In this document: one piece after another, positions 6,605 through 13,850 of the stretch
Numbering within the stretch: the stretch's first letter is position 1
Layout of the letters: every line of letters starts with the position of its first letter
Assembly (NCBI GenBank): GCA_029260155.1
Contig: JAJDDU010000425.1
Span: 1-15,108 of the forward strand
Origin: Phycisphaerae bacterium
GTDB taxonomy: Bacteria > Planctomycetota > Phycisphaerae > UBA1845
Direction of reading: 5' to 3'
Length of the DNA: 15,108 nt
Position numbers and translations under genes: made by a program
Notes under the pieces: generated by a model
The model's database searches: none
Told to the model about the DNA's origin: nothing
What the model saw: only the letters and a program-made list of their open reading frames with translations

Positions 6605-7327
6605 ATGCCGGGACCGAGTTTTGAGGAATTGGATTACAGGAAGACAGTGCTGGGCGAGCTGATCCTGCGGCGGCGGGTGGTGCGCTCGCTGGATGGCGCA
6701 GAGGTGTTCGAGGTCAAACTAGACGGCGAGTTCCTCATGTCCAGCTTGGTCAATGAGGCTGAGATTGCGCTGGCGACCGAAGCGCTGGAGACAATCGAGC
6801 ATGCGGCGTGCGATGTGCTGGTCGGTGGATTGGGATTGGGGTACACAGCCAGGGCAGCGTTGGATTCCGAGAAAGTGCGGTCGGTGGTGGTCATCGAGTA
6901 CATCGAGAGTGTCATTGATTGGCACCAGCGACATTTGGTTCCGCTGGGGAAAGGCCTCACCGAAGACGCGCGGTGCAGGCTGATTGAGGGGGATTTCTTC
7001 GCGGCGATCATGTCGTCGTCGGACGATTCTCCTGTGGCGGATCTCCGTTTTCACGCGATTCTGCTGGACATCGATCATTCGCCGGAGTGTCTGCTTCAGC
7101 CGGCGCACGCGAGATTCTACACGCCCGAGGGATTGGGGCGGTTGGCTGATCGGCTGCATGAGGGCGGCGTATTCGCGGTGTGGTCGGCTGATCCGCCAGA
7201 CGCGGGGTTTCTAGGCACGCTGCGGTCGGTGTTCGCGGATGTGTGGGTTCGGGAATGCGTGTTTCACAACCCGCTGCAGAACGCTGACGATGTGAACTAC
7301 ATTTTTCTCGCCAAATCGGCGTCGTGA
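6605..7327 (+). CDS. Spermidine synthase-like Rossmann-fold protein
   Basis: A 240-residue protein is predicted from ATG 6605; earlier in-frame codons encode an unlikely Arg/Gly-rich stretch and the conserved part begins at FEELDYRKTVLGEL. The strand EVFEVKLDGEFLMSSL, the nucleotide loop VGGLGLGYTARAAL (GGLGLGY at 74-80), the acidic end of strand 2 (VVVIEYIESVIDWH, E98) and LLDIDHSP (155-160) give the layout of the spermidine synthase/SAM-dependent fold. The family is often annotated as spermidine synthase, but the GGGDG loop and the catalytic Asp-x-x-Asp surroundings of true aminopropyltransferases are replaced, so polyamine synthesis is doubtful. It may be a methyltransferase or a non-catalytic relative. 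It ends 8 bases from the stop of the TIGR03790 gene on the other strand. The nearest ribosome-like site (GGAGG 6586-6590) is 14 bases away, rather long. Confidence 0.75.
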   Translation: MPGPSFEELDYRKTVLGELILRRRVVRSLDGAEVFEVKLDGEFLMSSLVNEAEIALATEALETIEHAACDVLVGGLGLGYTARAALDSEKVRSVVVIEYIESVIDWHQRHLVPLGKGLTEDARCRLIEGDFFAAIMSSSDDSPVADLRFHAILLDIDHSPECLLQPAHARFYTPEGLGRLADRLHEGGVFAVWSADPPDAGFLGTLRSVFADVWVRECVFHNPLQNADDVNYIFLAKSAS

Positions 7328-7335
7328 TCGATGCG

Positions 7336-8979
7336 TTAGTCTCGCTTCTCCCAATCGATCGGTAGTTGCGGGTTGTTCTTGAAGGGATTGTACAGCGGAT
7401 CGCCCAAGATGCTGTGTTGCCACGAGTTGGCGGGCTTGCTGCGGTAAAACGCCTCGACCAACGTGTACTGCCCGGTGAGCAGCGACCCGAAGAAGCGCGT
7501 CGGCATCGGAAACGACTCCAAGTACGGCTCCGCTGTCGGACCGAAAGTCGCCGCGGCCCCATCCGCGAGTAGCTCCTTACACCAATACGCCTTGCTTGCG
7601 TCGCGCAGGCTGACCAGCTCGAAACTGGCCAGGTGAGCAGCCACCGCGCCTTCAACGAAATCGAATGCGTCGACGTACTGAGCGAGACTGTACCACCCGC
7701 AGTACAACGCCGCCTGCGGACAGGACCCGGGAGAAAAGACGGCGGATCGCTGATCGAGCACGACGGACATCTTCGTTCGCGTACGCACGATCTTTGCGAG
7801 GTCGATCATGTCGTGGTCGTATGTGACGTACCCCTCTTCGCGGGTCAGTCCGCGGGCGTCGATGTAAAACGTGCCGCGCAGCCCGCGTGCCTCGGTCTCG
7901 ATGGCCTGGTCGATCATGCGGCGGGCCACTTCGGGCGTAGGACCGTCGATGCGCCCTACCATCAGCGTTCGCCCGGCGAGCGATTTTTGATCGGCGGGAG
8001 CGTACGCGTACAGGCCGTTCTGACACCAGAGTCTCAGCGGGTAGTCGTCCACCAGCACCATGGCCAGCTCACTGTCGAAGGCTGCGTGCGAATCCGTCAC
8101 GCGAAGGGCATCGATTCGCTGGAATACCGCCTTCGACACACCGTACAGTCCCGAGGCATCACGGATCAAGGGGATGGCTGCATCGAACTCAGCCGCGGAC
8201 GAACCAGCCGCAATCAGCCGGTCGATTTCGTGCGACGTCTTGCTCACCGCCTCTGCCGCAGAACGCAAACGTGGGATCGACTTCGGTGCGAGTCGCGATG
8301 AGTTTTTCTGGGCGCTTAGCAGCAGGCTCCCAACACCCTCCGCCCGCGCGATGAAGCCCAGTGTCGTCTTGCCCGCCCGCCGCGCGTCGTCGCCCGTCAG
8401 ACCCTGATAGAGTCGCGTAAGCGTGACACGCTCGCGCTGATAGTGATCATAAACACTCTCGATCTGGCTTCGTGAGACATTGCGTTTGGCCGGCGTCTGG
8501 ACGCGGCCTGGCGACGGCGCTTTGCTCCGCGGACGGCCGCTTCGCTCTATCTCTTCAATCAACGCGTCAAACGCCACGACCGTCTCAGCCAACAGTTGCT
8601 CAAGCGCATCGATACGACGCAGGGTGGCTTCATCGGGGCGAAAGGCGCCGACGCGCAGCGGGATGTCATAACATGTGACCAGGCACCGAATGTCGGCGCC
8701 CCACGAATGATGCGATAGAAAATCACGCACGCCCGGGCGGACACCCTTGTCGTAACGACTGCGGGTGAGAGATTCCGAAAGAGGCAGCGACAGGCCGAGC
8801 AAGTGGTCGGTCGGAATCCCGCGCACGCGTGCGTAGTACTTCGCCAAATCAACGGACACTTTGCTGTCCGAGTTGTACAACACGACACACTGCGCGGGCG
8901 TCAGTTCACACGCCGCCCGCTGCGCCGGTAGCACCGCAACAAGAACACTCGCTGCCACAATTAGCCCGTGCATACACAT
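7336..8979 (-). CDS. Secreted TIGR03790-family protein
   Basis: A 547-residue protein with an N-terminal signal peptide: MCMHGLIVAASVLVAVLPA, then a small-residue stretch and AACEL. An alternative ATG is two codons in (8973). The mature part starts ELTPAQCVVLYNSDSKVSVDLAKYYARVRGIP and runs to LVTCYDIPLRV (100-110), then SELAMVLVDDYPLRLW (303-318), LMVGRIDGPT, GTFYIDARGL, and near the end a GDPLYNPF segment (526-533). This order matches the conserved hypothetical family TIGR03790, found in Planctomycetota and some other phyla and of unknown function. Between residues about 112 and 300 there is a long, mostly helical, Arg/Ala/Ser-rich stretch that reads as an insertion between two conserved blocks. 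No PEP-CTERM or other C-terminal sorting tail is seen. It is the last gene of the five-gene minus-strand array, starting 9 bases after dtd, so it is probably co-transcribed. Confidence 0.8.
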   Translation of the reverse strand: MCMHGLIVAASVLVAVLPAQRAACELTPAQCVVLYNSDSKVSVDLAKYYARVRGIPTDHLLGLSLPLSESLTRSRYDKGVRPGVRDFLSHHSWGADIRCLVTCYDIPLRVGAFRPDEATLRRIDALEQLLAETVVAFDALIEEIERSGRPRSKAPSPGRVQTPAKRNVSRSQIESVYDHYQRERVTLTRLYQGLTGDDARRAGKTTLGFIARAEGVGSLLLSAQKNSSRLAPKSIPRLRSAAEAVSKTSHEIDRLIAAGSSAAEFDAAIPLIRDASGLYGVSKAVFQRIDALRVTDSHAAFDSELAMVLVDDYPLRLWCQNGLYAYAPADQKSLAGRTLMVGRIDGPTPEVARRMIDQAIETEARGLRGTFYIDARGLTREEGYVTYDHDMIDLAKIVRTRTKMSVVLDQRSAVFSPGSCPQAALYCGWYSLAQYVDAFDFVEGAVAAHLASFELVSLRDASKAYWCKELLADGAAATFGPTAEPYLESFPMPTRFFGSLLTGQYTLVEAFYRSKPANSWQHSILGDPLYNPFKNNPQLPIDWEKRD

Positions 8980-8988
8980 CCGCCATCG

Positions 8989-9438
8989 TCAGAAAACTCG
9001 AGTTGAGTCCAGAAGAATACACACCGGGCCGTCGTTGTTCGAGCGTACGTCCATCGAGGCTCCGAACTTTCCGCGCGCGACGGGCAGTCCTTGCTCCGCG
9101 AGAATGTCGCAGACCCGTTCGTACAGCGGCTTGGCCTCCTCCGGCCGGGCCGCGTCGTCGAACGACGGTCGTCGGCCACGTCGCGCATCACCCGCGATGG
9201 TGAACGCGCTGACCACCAGGATCGAACCGCCGACATCGACGACATCGCGATTCATCGGCTTGAGATCGTCTGGAAAGATGCGCAAGTGACGAATCTTGTC
9301 CGCGATGAAACGCGCCTCCCGCTCGTCGTCACCCGAGACGACACCCAGATAGACGAGCAGCCCCTTGTCGATCCGGGCTGTCATCGTGGTGTCGATCGCA
9401 ACCGACGCTTCGTGGACTCGCTGCACAACCGCACGCAT
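8989..9438 (-). CDS. dtd: D-aminoacyl-tRNA deacylase (DTD) with altered signature motifs
   Basis: The protein is 149 residues, the normal DTD length, and starts MRAVVQRVHEASVAI as usual. DTD is a cytoplasmic dimer that hydrolyses D-amino acids (and glycine mischarged on tRNA-Ala) from tRNA. The family blocks ADKIRHLRIFPDD, VVDVGGSILVVS, GRRPSF and KFGASM are present. Two signature motifs differ. The SQFT motif reads S77-A-F-T80, so the conserved Gln78 is Ala. The GPVT motif (Gly-cisPro) reads G137-P-V-C140, with Cys for Thr. The Gly-Pro pair itself and T80 are kept, so the fold and chiral pocket are probably preserved, but activity may differ. It begins 3 bases after the WYL regulator stop and is followed 9 bases later by the TIGR03790 gene, which suggests a shared transcript. 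Confidence 0.88.
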   Translation of the reverse strand: MRAVVQRVHEASVAIDTTMTARIDKGLLVYLGVVSGDDEREARFIADKIRHLRIFPDDLKPMNRDVVDVGGSILVVSAFTIAGDARRGRRPSFDDAARPEEAKPLYERVCDILAEQGLPVARGKFGASMDVRSNNDGPVCILLDSTRVF

Positions 9439-9441
9439 GCG

Positions 9442-10437
9442 TCACTCCCGCGTGACCGGCGCTTGCACGCCGGTCTTGTAGTAATCCACCAGCGTCTGCG
9501 CATGCTCGGCAATCATCTTGCGCAAGTCCTCCGGTTCAGTCACGACAGCCTGATCACCGTAGCCGAGAATCCACCACGAAATCTCGTCGATTCCGTCAAC
9601 GTCAACCTCAAACACCAGCGACCCGTCCGACCGCCGTCTCGTGCGCTGTGTCTTGTGCCACACGACCTCTTCGACGTTGCCCGCGACCTTGGCGCTGAAG
9701 TGAACCTCCACGTGATATCGGCGGCTGCCGCGCACCATGCTCCACGCGTGGCCGAAGTAGTCGTCGAGGTTGAAGTCGGTCGGCCGATCGAACGAACGGT
9801 CCAGAGCGGTCAACGCAAGGATGCGTTCGAGCTTGAACAAACGGACTTCGCCGTGCTTCTCGGAGTGCCCGACGACGTACCAGCCTCGTCTGCGGAACAT
9901 CACGCGGTACGGATGCAGCACCGTTTCGATTTCCGCCTTGTCATAATAGGAATCGTACTGGATTCGAAGCATCTGAGCATTGGCAATGGCCTCCTCGATG
10001 CGAAGCAGCGCGTCCGCCACCGCGTCCACATCCGACACTTGCAGCCCGCAGACCTCCACGCCTGCGAGCAGCGCGCCGCAGTGCGCACGGATGTCTGCAG
10101 GCAATGCCGATTCGATCTTCAGCCCCGCTGACAGAGCGGACGATGCCAGCGGAACGATACGATCGTTGATCATGTTCCGCGTAATGAACAACAGGGAGAG
10201 CGCCTCTTCCAAGGATAGGTTCAACGGCTGCAGAAAATGGGCGTGGTCGATGCGGTAGCGCTCGGTTTCCGCATCGTATAGGCAGTCGATGCCCGCGTCC
10301 TTCAACACGCCGATGTCGCGAAAGACCGTCCGCCGACTGACATTCATCGCCTCGGCCAGCACGTCGACTCCGCATTGTCGCCCGCTTTGCAGGGTCTGCA
10401 CGATGCGGATCAATCGATGTGCACGCGTCAGCTTCAT
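9442..10437 (-). CDS. WYL-domain transcriptional regulator (HTH-11 + WYL)
   Basis: A 331-residue protein. Residues 1-60 are a winged HTH of the HTH-11 type (TRAHRLIRIVQTLQSGR, then VDVLAEAMNVSRRTVFRDIGVLKDAG). A central helical part (70-150) leads to the WYL fold at about 155-235, with LHPYRVMFRRRGWYVVGHS (GWYVVG 185-190) and VRLFKLERI. A C-terminal WCX-like part contains the ISWWILGYGDQAVV segment. Such regulators bind nucleotides or nucleic-acid fragments and repress or activate DNA-repair, defence or housekeeping genes. ATG 10437 overlaps the membrane-protein stop (ATGA), so it is translated with its upstream neighbour. Its target may be its own operon, but no matching operator was found. 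Confidence 0.9.
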   Translation of the reverse strand: MKLTRAHRLIRIVQTLQSGRQCGVDVLAEAMNVSRRTVFRDIGVLKDAGIDCLYDAETERYRIDHAHFLQPLNLSLEEALSLLFITRNMINDRIVPLASSALSAGLKIESALPADIRAHCGALLAGVEVCGLQVSDVDAVADALLRIEEAIANAQMLRIQYDSYYDKAEIETVLHPYRVMFRRRGWYVVGHSEKHGEVRLFKLERILALTALDRSFDRPTDFNLDDYFGHAWSMVRGSRRYHVEVHFSAKVAGNVEEVVWHKTQRTRRRSDGSLVFEVDVDGIDEISWWILGYGDQAVVTEPEDLRKMIAEHAQTLVDYYKTGVQAPVTRE

Positions 10438-11501
10438 ATCTCAATCTCCCCGACGGACCCCGGCGAAATCCATCTCGAAGCCGATCCCTGATGCACCGTC
10501 GAGACAAGAGGCCTTGCGCGCACATACACGAATACGACCAGCGAAAAGCCGACGAGAATGCCGAGCATGCCAAAACCCGCCCGCCTCGAAACACGACCCG
10601 ACCACAACACCACCAGCAGCAGGAAAAGGTGTGCCCCGACGGAGGCGGTCACCCGCCCGAGCGAATCGTCAAAAACTCCCACCGCGCCAAGGCGAGGCCA
10701 CACCGCCATCACCGATCCGTTAATCAACGCCAAGCACGCCACGAAAAAAGAGAACCGGGCGCACAGTTTCGCGATCCGCCCCGCAGCCGTCCAAGCCACC
10801 CCGTCATCTAATTGCTGCTGCCAGACCTGACCGATCCAAATCCAAAAACCGGCCATCACAGCGAGTCCCACCATCAGCGCGGTGAACACCATCGGAAAAC
10901 CGACCTCAGCCGCGACCGGTTTCGAGGGCAAGAACAGCAAGCACGCGGCCGCAACACCAAGCGTCGTCAGTCCCATGGCTGCTTCGGCGAGATTGACGCT
11001 CCATCGCCGACCCGCCAGAGAGAACACCGCCGCACCCGAAGTCACGCCGCAAGCCGACAGAACCAACGCCCGAACCCACCCCGACACCGCGCCCACCGAC
11101 GCAGCCGACGCCAACTCGTAGCAAGTCAACAGTACGAGAACAACGCCCACAGCTCCAGCCGATTTGCGAAACGCGGGCCAAGTGACATGATCGACAAGCA
11201 GATCGTCTGGATTCTCGTGCATCGCACACCACCGCGCCCGACGGATCACCATCCCCTCGGCAACGACGAACCCACACAGCACTGCCGTCAGGCCCGCCAC
11301 CACCAGCAGCGTCCCGCCCGAACGTTCAGCCGGTCCGAACTCCTCTTGCTGATACAGCGGAATCGAAAACCCGGCCCACACCACGCCCCACACCAGCAGC
11401 CAGAACAGACATGAGATCAGCCGTCGATCACCCGTCACGCGCAGACCCGCAACGCAGATCACCGCAAGCCCCGCAAACACAGTCAACCCGCCAGCGGTCA
11501 T
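10434..11501 (-). CDS. Hypothetical polytopic membrane protein (about ten helices)
   Basis: I do not recognise a family. The 355-residue protein has about ten hydrophobic segments at 4-22, 28-48, 63-82, 115-135, 142-162, 173-191, 202-224, 246-266, 284-302 and 308-328, separated by short Arg/Asp loops. It has no N-terminal signal peptide apart from the first helix, and no transporter signature or conserved charged residue within a helix stands out. Trp residues cluster at helix ends. A soluble loop (87-112) is enriched in acidic and His residues (CAMHENPDDLLVDHVTW). It ends with an ATGA overlap with the WYL regulator and begins 34 bases after the TIM-barrel gene. Its start (ATG 11501) lacks a clear ribosome site. 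It could be a scaffold or transport component of the operon, but nothing in the sequence settles this. Confidence 0.75.
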   Translation of the reverse strand: MTAGGLTVFAGLAVICVAGLRVTGDRRLISCLFWLLVWGVVWAGFSIPLYQQEEFGPAERSGGTLLVVAGLTAVLCGFVVAEGMVIRRARWCAMHENPDDLLVDHVTWPAFRKSAGAVGVVLVLLTCYELASAASVGAVSGWVRALVLSACGVTSGAAVFSLAGRRWSVNLAEAAMGLTTLGVAAACLLFLPSKPVAAEVGFPMVFTALMVGLAVMAGFWIWIGQVWQQQLDDGVAWTAAGRIAKLCARFSFFVACLALINGSVMAVWPRLGAVGVFDDSLGRVTASVGAHLFLLLVVLWSGRVSRRAGFGMLGILVGFSLVVFVYVRARPLVSTVHQGSASRWISPGSVGEIEI

Positions 11502-11535
11502 CTGTCACGCATCGAATAATGGATTGGGGTCCCTT

Positions 11536-12444
11536 TTAGCAGCGACCCGCAGGGGATCGTTCCTTGACGAACACCGGCGCCTTTTTGTCGCCCTTGTATG
11601 CCGTGAGGACCGGCTGCTGGTCGTCGACGCGCGCTCGAAGGTAGGCTGCGACTTCGGGAAGCACGCTGTCCGCCGGAGCGAGCGAACTGTCCCACAGCTT
11701 AGGCCACTCAAACGTCAGGTACCCCTGATATCCAACTCCCTTAATCAAATTAATCGTCCGATCCCACCCCACGTCCCCTTGACCCGGAAGCGCATAGCCG
11801 CCCGACATGAAACCCGTCTCATCGAACCGAGCGTCGCACACATGGATCATCCCAAGCCGACTCCCCAATCGCGGAATCGAAGTCGTCGGCTTCTCCAGCA
11901 AGGTCATGGCCACGCACGGACTCCAGCAGACGCCGATGGCGGGGTGACAGACGCTGTCGCACAGAAACCACAGATCGGCGCTGCCCGAGAAATCGCCCCC
12001 GTTTTGAACCAGAAGCACCACCCCGTGCTCCGCCGCCAGCGGCGCCAGTTTCGACAATTCCGCAGCCGCGCGGGCTAGCGTCTTGTTGTGGGGTTCACCG
12101 TTTACAGTTTCCCCCGCGAACACGCGGACGGACGGGCAGCCCAGTTTGGCCGCGAGCACGATTGTCTCTTCCAACGCGACGCGGTTGCGCGCCAGTTCCT
12201 TGCGATCTCGCGAAGAGAACGAGCAACTCGTACCCAGACAGGTAAGCTCTACGTTGTTGGATTTGAACAACTGACGCGTCGCCTGCGGGTTCCCTGCCAA
12301 CTCCGGCACGCGCGCCAGATCCAGCTCACCCCGAAGCCCCCGCAGCTCAACGCCATCGAACCCGTATTCCGACGCCTTCGCAACGACGGTCGCAAGATCC
12401 CAACTCGGACAAACCAGCGAACTAAAACCGATCTTCATCGCCAT
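11536..12444 (-). CDS. AP-endonuclease/xylose-isomerase-like TIM barrel protein (sugar phosphate isomerase/epimerase type)
   Basis: A 302-residue protein is predicted from ATG 12444, with GGA at 7 bases; ATG 12438 (MKIGFSSLVCP) is the alternative. The frame is open up to 12543 but the extra residues look like noise. The barrel opens MKIGFSSLVCPSW, then GFDGVELRG (E33), the helix LARNRVALEETIVLAAKLG, a strand SVRVFAG, LLVQNGGDF, IGVCWSPCVAM, LGMIHVCDA, LPGQGDVGWDRTINLIKGVGYQGYLTFEWPKLW. This is the AP-endonuclease family 2 order. Four positions that normally carry metal ligands or catalytic acids read Q147 (usually Glu), S175 (usually Asp), H201 and E246, with Q222 where Glu is usual. The metal site is therefore only partly kept. 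Substrate and activity are unknown. It heads the minus-strand array. Confidence 0.8.
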   Translation of the reverse strand: MAMKIGFSSLVCPSWDLATVVAKASEYGFDGVELRGLRGELDLARVPELAGNPQATRQLFKSNNVELTCLGTSCSFSSRDRKELARNRVALEETIVLAAKLGCPSVRVFAGETVNGEPHNKTLARAAAELSKLAPLAAEHGVVLLVQNGGDFSGSADLWFLCDSVCHPAIGVCWSPCVAMTLLEKPTTSIPRLGSRLGMIHVCDARFDETGFMSGGYALPGQGDVGWDRTINLIKGVGYQGYLTFEWPKLWDSSLAPADSVLPEVAAYLRARVDDQQPVLTAYKGDKKAPVFVKERSPAGRC

Positions 12445-12753
12445 CACTTTTCCAAAAAAAACGCCGTCGCCACGCCCCAGACGGTGCAACAATCCCAAGG
12501 ACAGCGTTACGGTATCATCTTCCCCCCCACCGTCAACGCACACCGTACATCGAAGGGCAAGCCCACTCCTCGATTCGCCAGATCAGCAGTACAGCGCAGT
12601 GTTGCGCATTCCGCCGTCTTCGAGCCCCAAGCACCACCGCCCGGTGCCGCCTTCCACGGCCGTAGAACGGTCGAAGGACGCCGGAACAAGACTTCGCGCT
12701 GTACCGCTCAGACACGACGATCCCGACAGTAATTGGCCATCTACGCAATAATG

Positions 12754-12783
12754 TTGCGACGACGTCGTTGCTCTTGCTAGAGT
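12754..12783 (+). promoter_or_regulatory. Possible sigma-70-type promoter of the M23-dockerin gene
   Basis: TTGCGA (12754-12759) and TAGAGT (12778-12783) are 18 bases apart, about 71 bases before the start at 12855. The spacer holds a perfect palindrome ACGACGTCGT (12759-12768). Weak evidence: both boxes are only moderate matches. Confidence 0.25.
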
Positions 12784-12841
12784 AGTGTCAGTCTCTACGC
12801 CACGGGCTGCGGTACGCCCGAGACGATGTGCACCAGTCTGC

Positions 12842-12848
12842 GGAGGAG
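12842..12848 (+). promoter_or_regulatory. Shine-Dalgarno choosing GTG 12855
   Basis: GGAGGAG sits 6 bases before GTG 12855. An in-frame GTG at 12828 would place this site inside the coding region. The 12855 start also gives a clean signal peptide. Confidence 0.65.
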
Positions 12849-12854
12849 CACGAA

Positions 12855-13823
12855 GTGATACTCAAATGGCAGTTCATTCTCCTGGCCACCGTCGCGATTG
12901 CCGTTTTCACCAACGAAACCGGCGCCACACGGGAAGACCTGCTAACGCCAGAGTATTACGTGTCCGGCGAGTCTTCCCCCTTCAGGGAGGAAGTAGACGG
13001 ATTCCTGTTCTGTGTTCGACAGGAGCGTTTTCATCATCCTCTGGCCAATGAAGCAGGGGAAACACCTGCGTTCAACGTCCCAGCCAACGGCGTGTTCGAG
13101 GCAGGCAGAGGCCCTGGTGGAACCGCCGAATACCACGGGGCCGTCGATCTGCATGTGGGAAACCAGGCAACGGCAGTCGATCTGTTCGCGGCTCACGACG
13201 GCGTGGTCAGCACGTTCAGAGATGCGCCGCGATACCGTCACTACGTGGCGATTACCAAGACGGTCGAGAATTGTGGGCAAATGGTCGGAAAGCTGGTCAC
13301 AATCTACGCGCACATCGACCTGGACCTGGACGAAGCCGACACTCTGTTCCTCGACGGGCAATACGTCAGCAAGGGCGATCTGGTTTCTCGAAATCTGTAC
13401 GCCAATACCGTTGGCGGACCTCATGTGCATTTTGAGGTGCGGTATTACCGGCCGGGCGACGTTGGGGATGAGAGGTTCTACGGTTCGCCCTTTGGACCCG
13501 GCGGCGGAAACCCCGACCTCACAGAGCCGTCAGCAGGGCCTTGGTCCTTTGGGTTTTGGAACCCCGGCGTGGGGTATGGTCATGCGAATCCGCAAAACCA
13601 CGTGGCACTCGTCCCCGAGCTGCCCGGTGATCTCGACATCGACGGCGATGCTGACATCGACGACTTCGCCTTGTTCGTCGATTGCGTGGCCGGGCCGGGT
13701 GTCACCATGCTGCCGCCGGGCGTCGATCCCGCACATTTTGACAATGCCGACCTCGACGACGACGGCGACGTGGATATGGCGGACTTCGCCCGCTTCCAGA
13801 TCGATTGGGCCGATTCACAGTAA
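12855..13823 (+). CDS. Secreted M23-family peptidase-like protein with C-terminal dockerin-like domain
   Basis: A 322-residue protein is predicted from GTG 12855. Residues 1-25 are a signal peptide (MILKWQFILLATVAIAVF, then small residues), so it is exported. The M23/LytM core carries H94-G-A-V-D98 (HxxxD), YAH153, and GGP-H190-V-H192 (HxH). These are the zinc-ligand and catalytic residues of M23 peptidases, which cut peptidoglycan cross-bridges; many relatives act as non-cell-wall peptidases or activators. Residues 257-314 form a dockerin-like module with two Ca2+ loops: D259-x-D-x-D263-G-x5-D270 and D299-x-D-x-D303-G-x5-D310, joined by CVAGPG and a Pro-rich stretch, as in planctomycete secreted proteins. 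All metal ligands are intact. The gene is convergent with metH, 27 bases between stops, and has its own promoter region. The substrate is unknown. Confidence 0.85.
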   Translation: MILKWQFILLATVAIAVFTNETGATREDLLTPEYYVSGESSPFREEVDGFLFCVRQERFHHPLANEAGETPAFNVPANGVFEAGRGPGGTAEYHGAVDLHVGNQATAVDLFAAHDGVVSTFRDAPRYRHYVAITKTVENCGQMVGKLVTIYAHIDLDLDEADTLFLDGQYVSKGDLVSRNLYANTVGGPHVHFEVRYYRPGDVGDERFYGSPFGPGGGNPDLTEPSAGPWSFGFWNPGVGYGHANPQNHVALVPELPGDLDIDGDADIDDFALFVDCVAGPGVTMLPPGVDPAHFDNADLDDDGDVDMADFARFQIDWADSQ

Positions 13824-13850
13824 GCGTCGGCGCAAGATCAGTCCTCCCGA

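Larger units (their letters stand above)
12445..12854. other. 410-base divergent intergenic region, promoters for the TIM-barrel operon and the M23-dockerin gene
   Basis: No supported gene; open frames on both strands have no domain, ribosome site or family look. An A8 run lies at 12454-12461, just before the TIM-barrel start. A GCACC...GGTGC inverted repeat (12631-12647) and a CGGGC...GCCCG inverted repeat (12803-12820) with an 8-base loop are visible; the latter begins CACGGGCTGC, sharing 9 of 10 bases with CACGGGCTAC at 2743-2752. Confidence 0.45.

Noticed and set aside
9091..10131. Open frame of 346 codons on the plus strand
   Set aside because: It lies opposite dtd and the WYL regulator, both clearly recognised on the minus strand. 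Long antisense frames are common in GC-rich DNA and this one has no family look.
12533..12748. Small minus-strand frame in the divergent region before the M23 gene
   Set aside because: Reads as Arg/Cys-rich noise with no ribosome site or domain; position fits the promoter region better.
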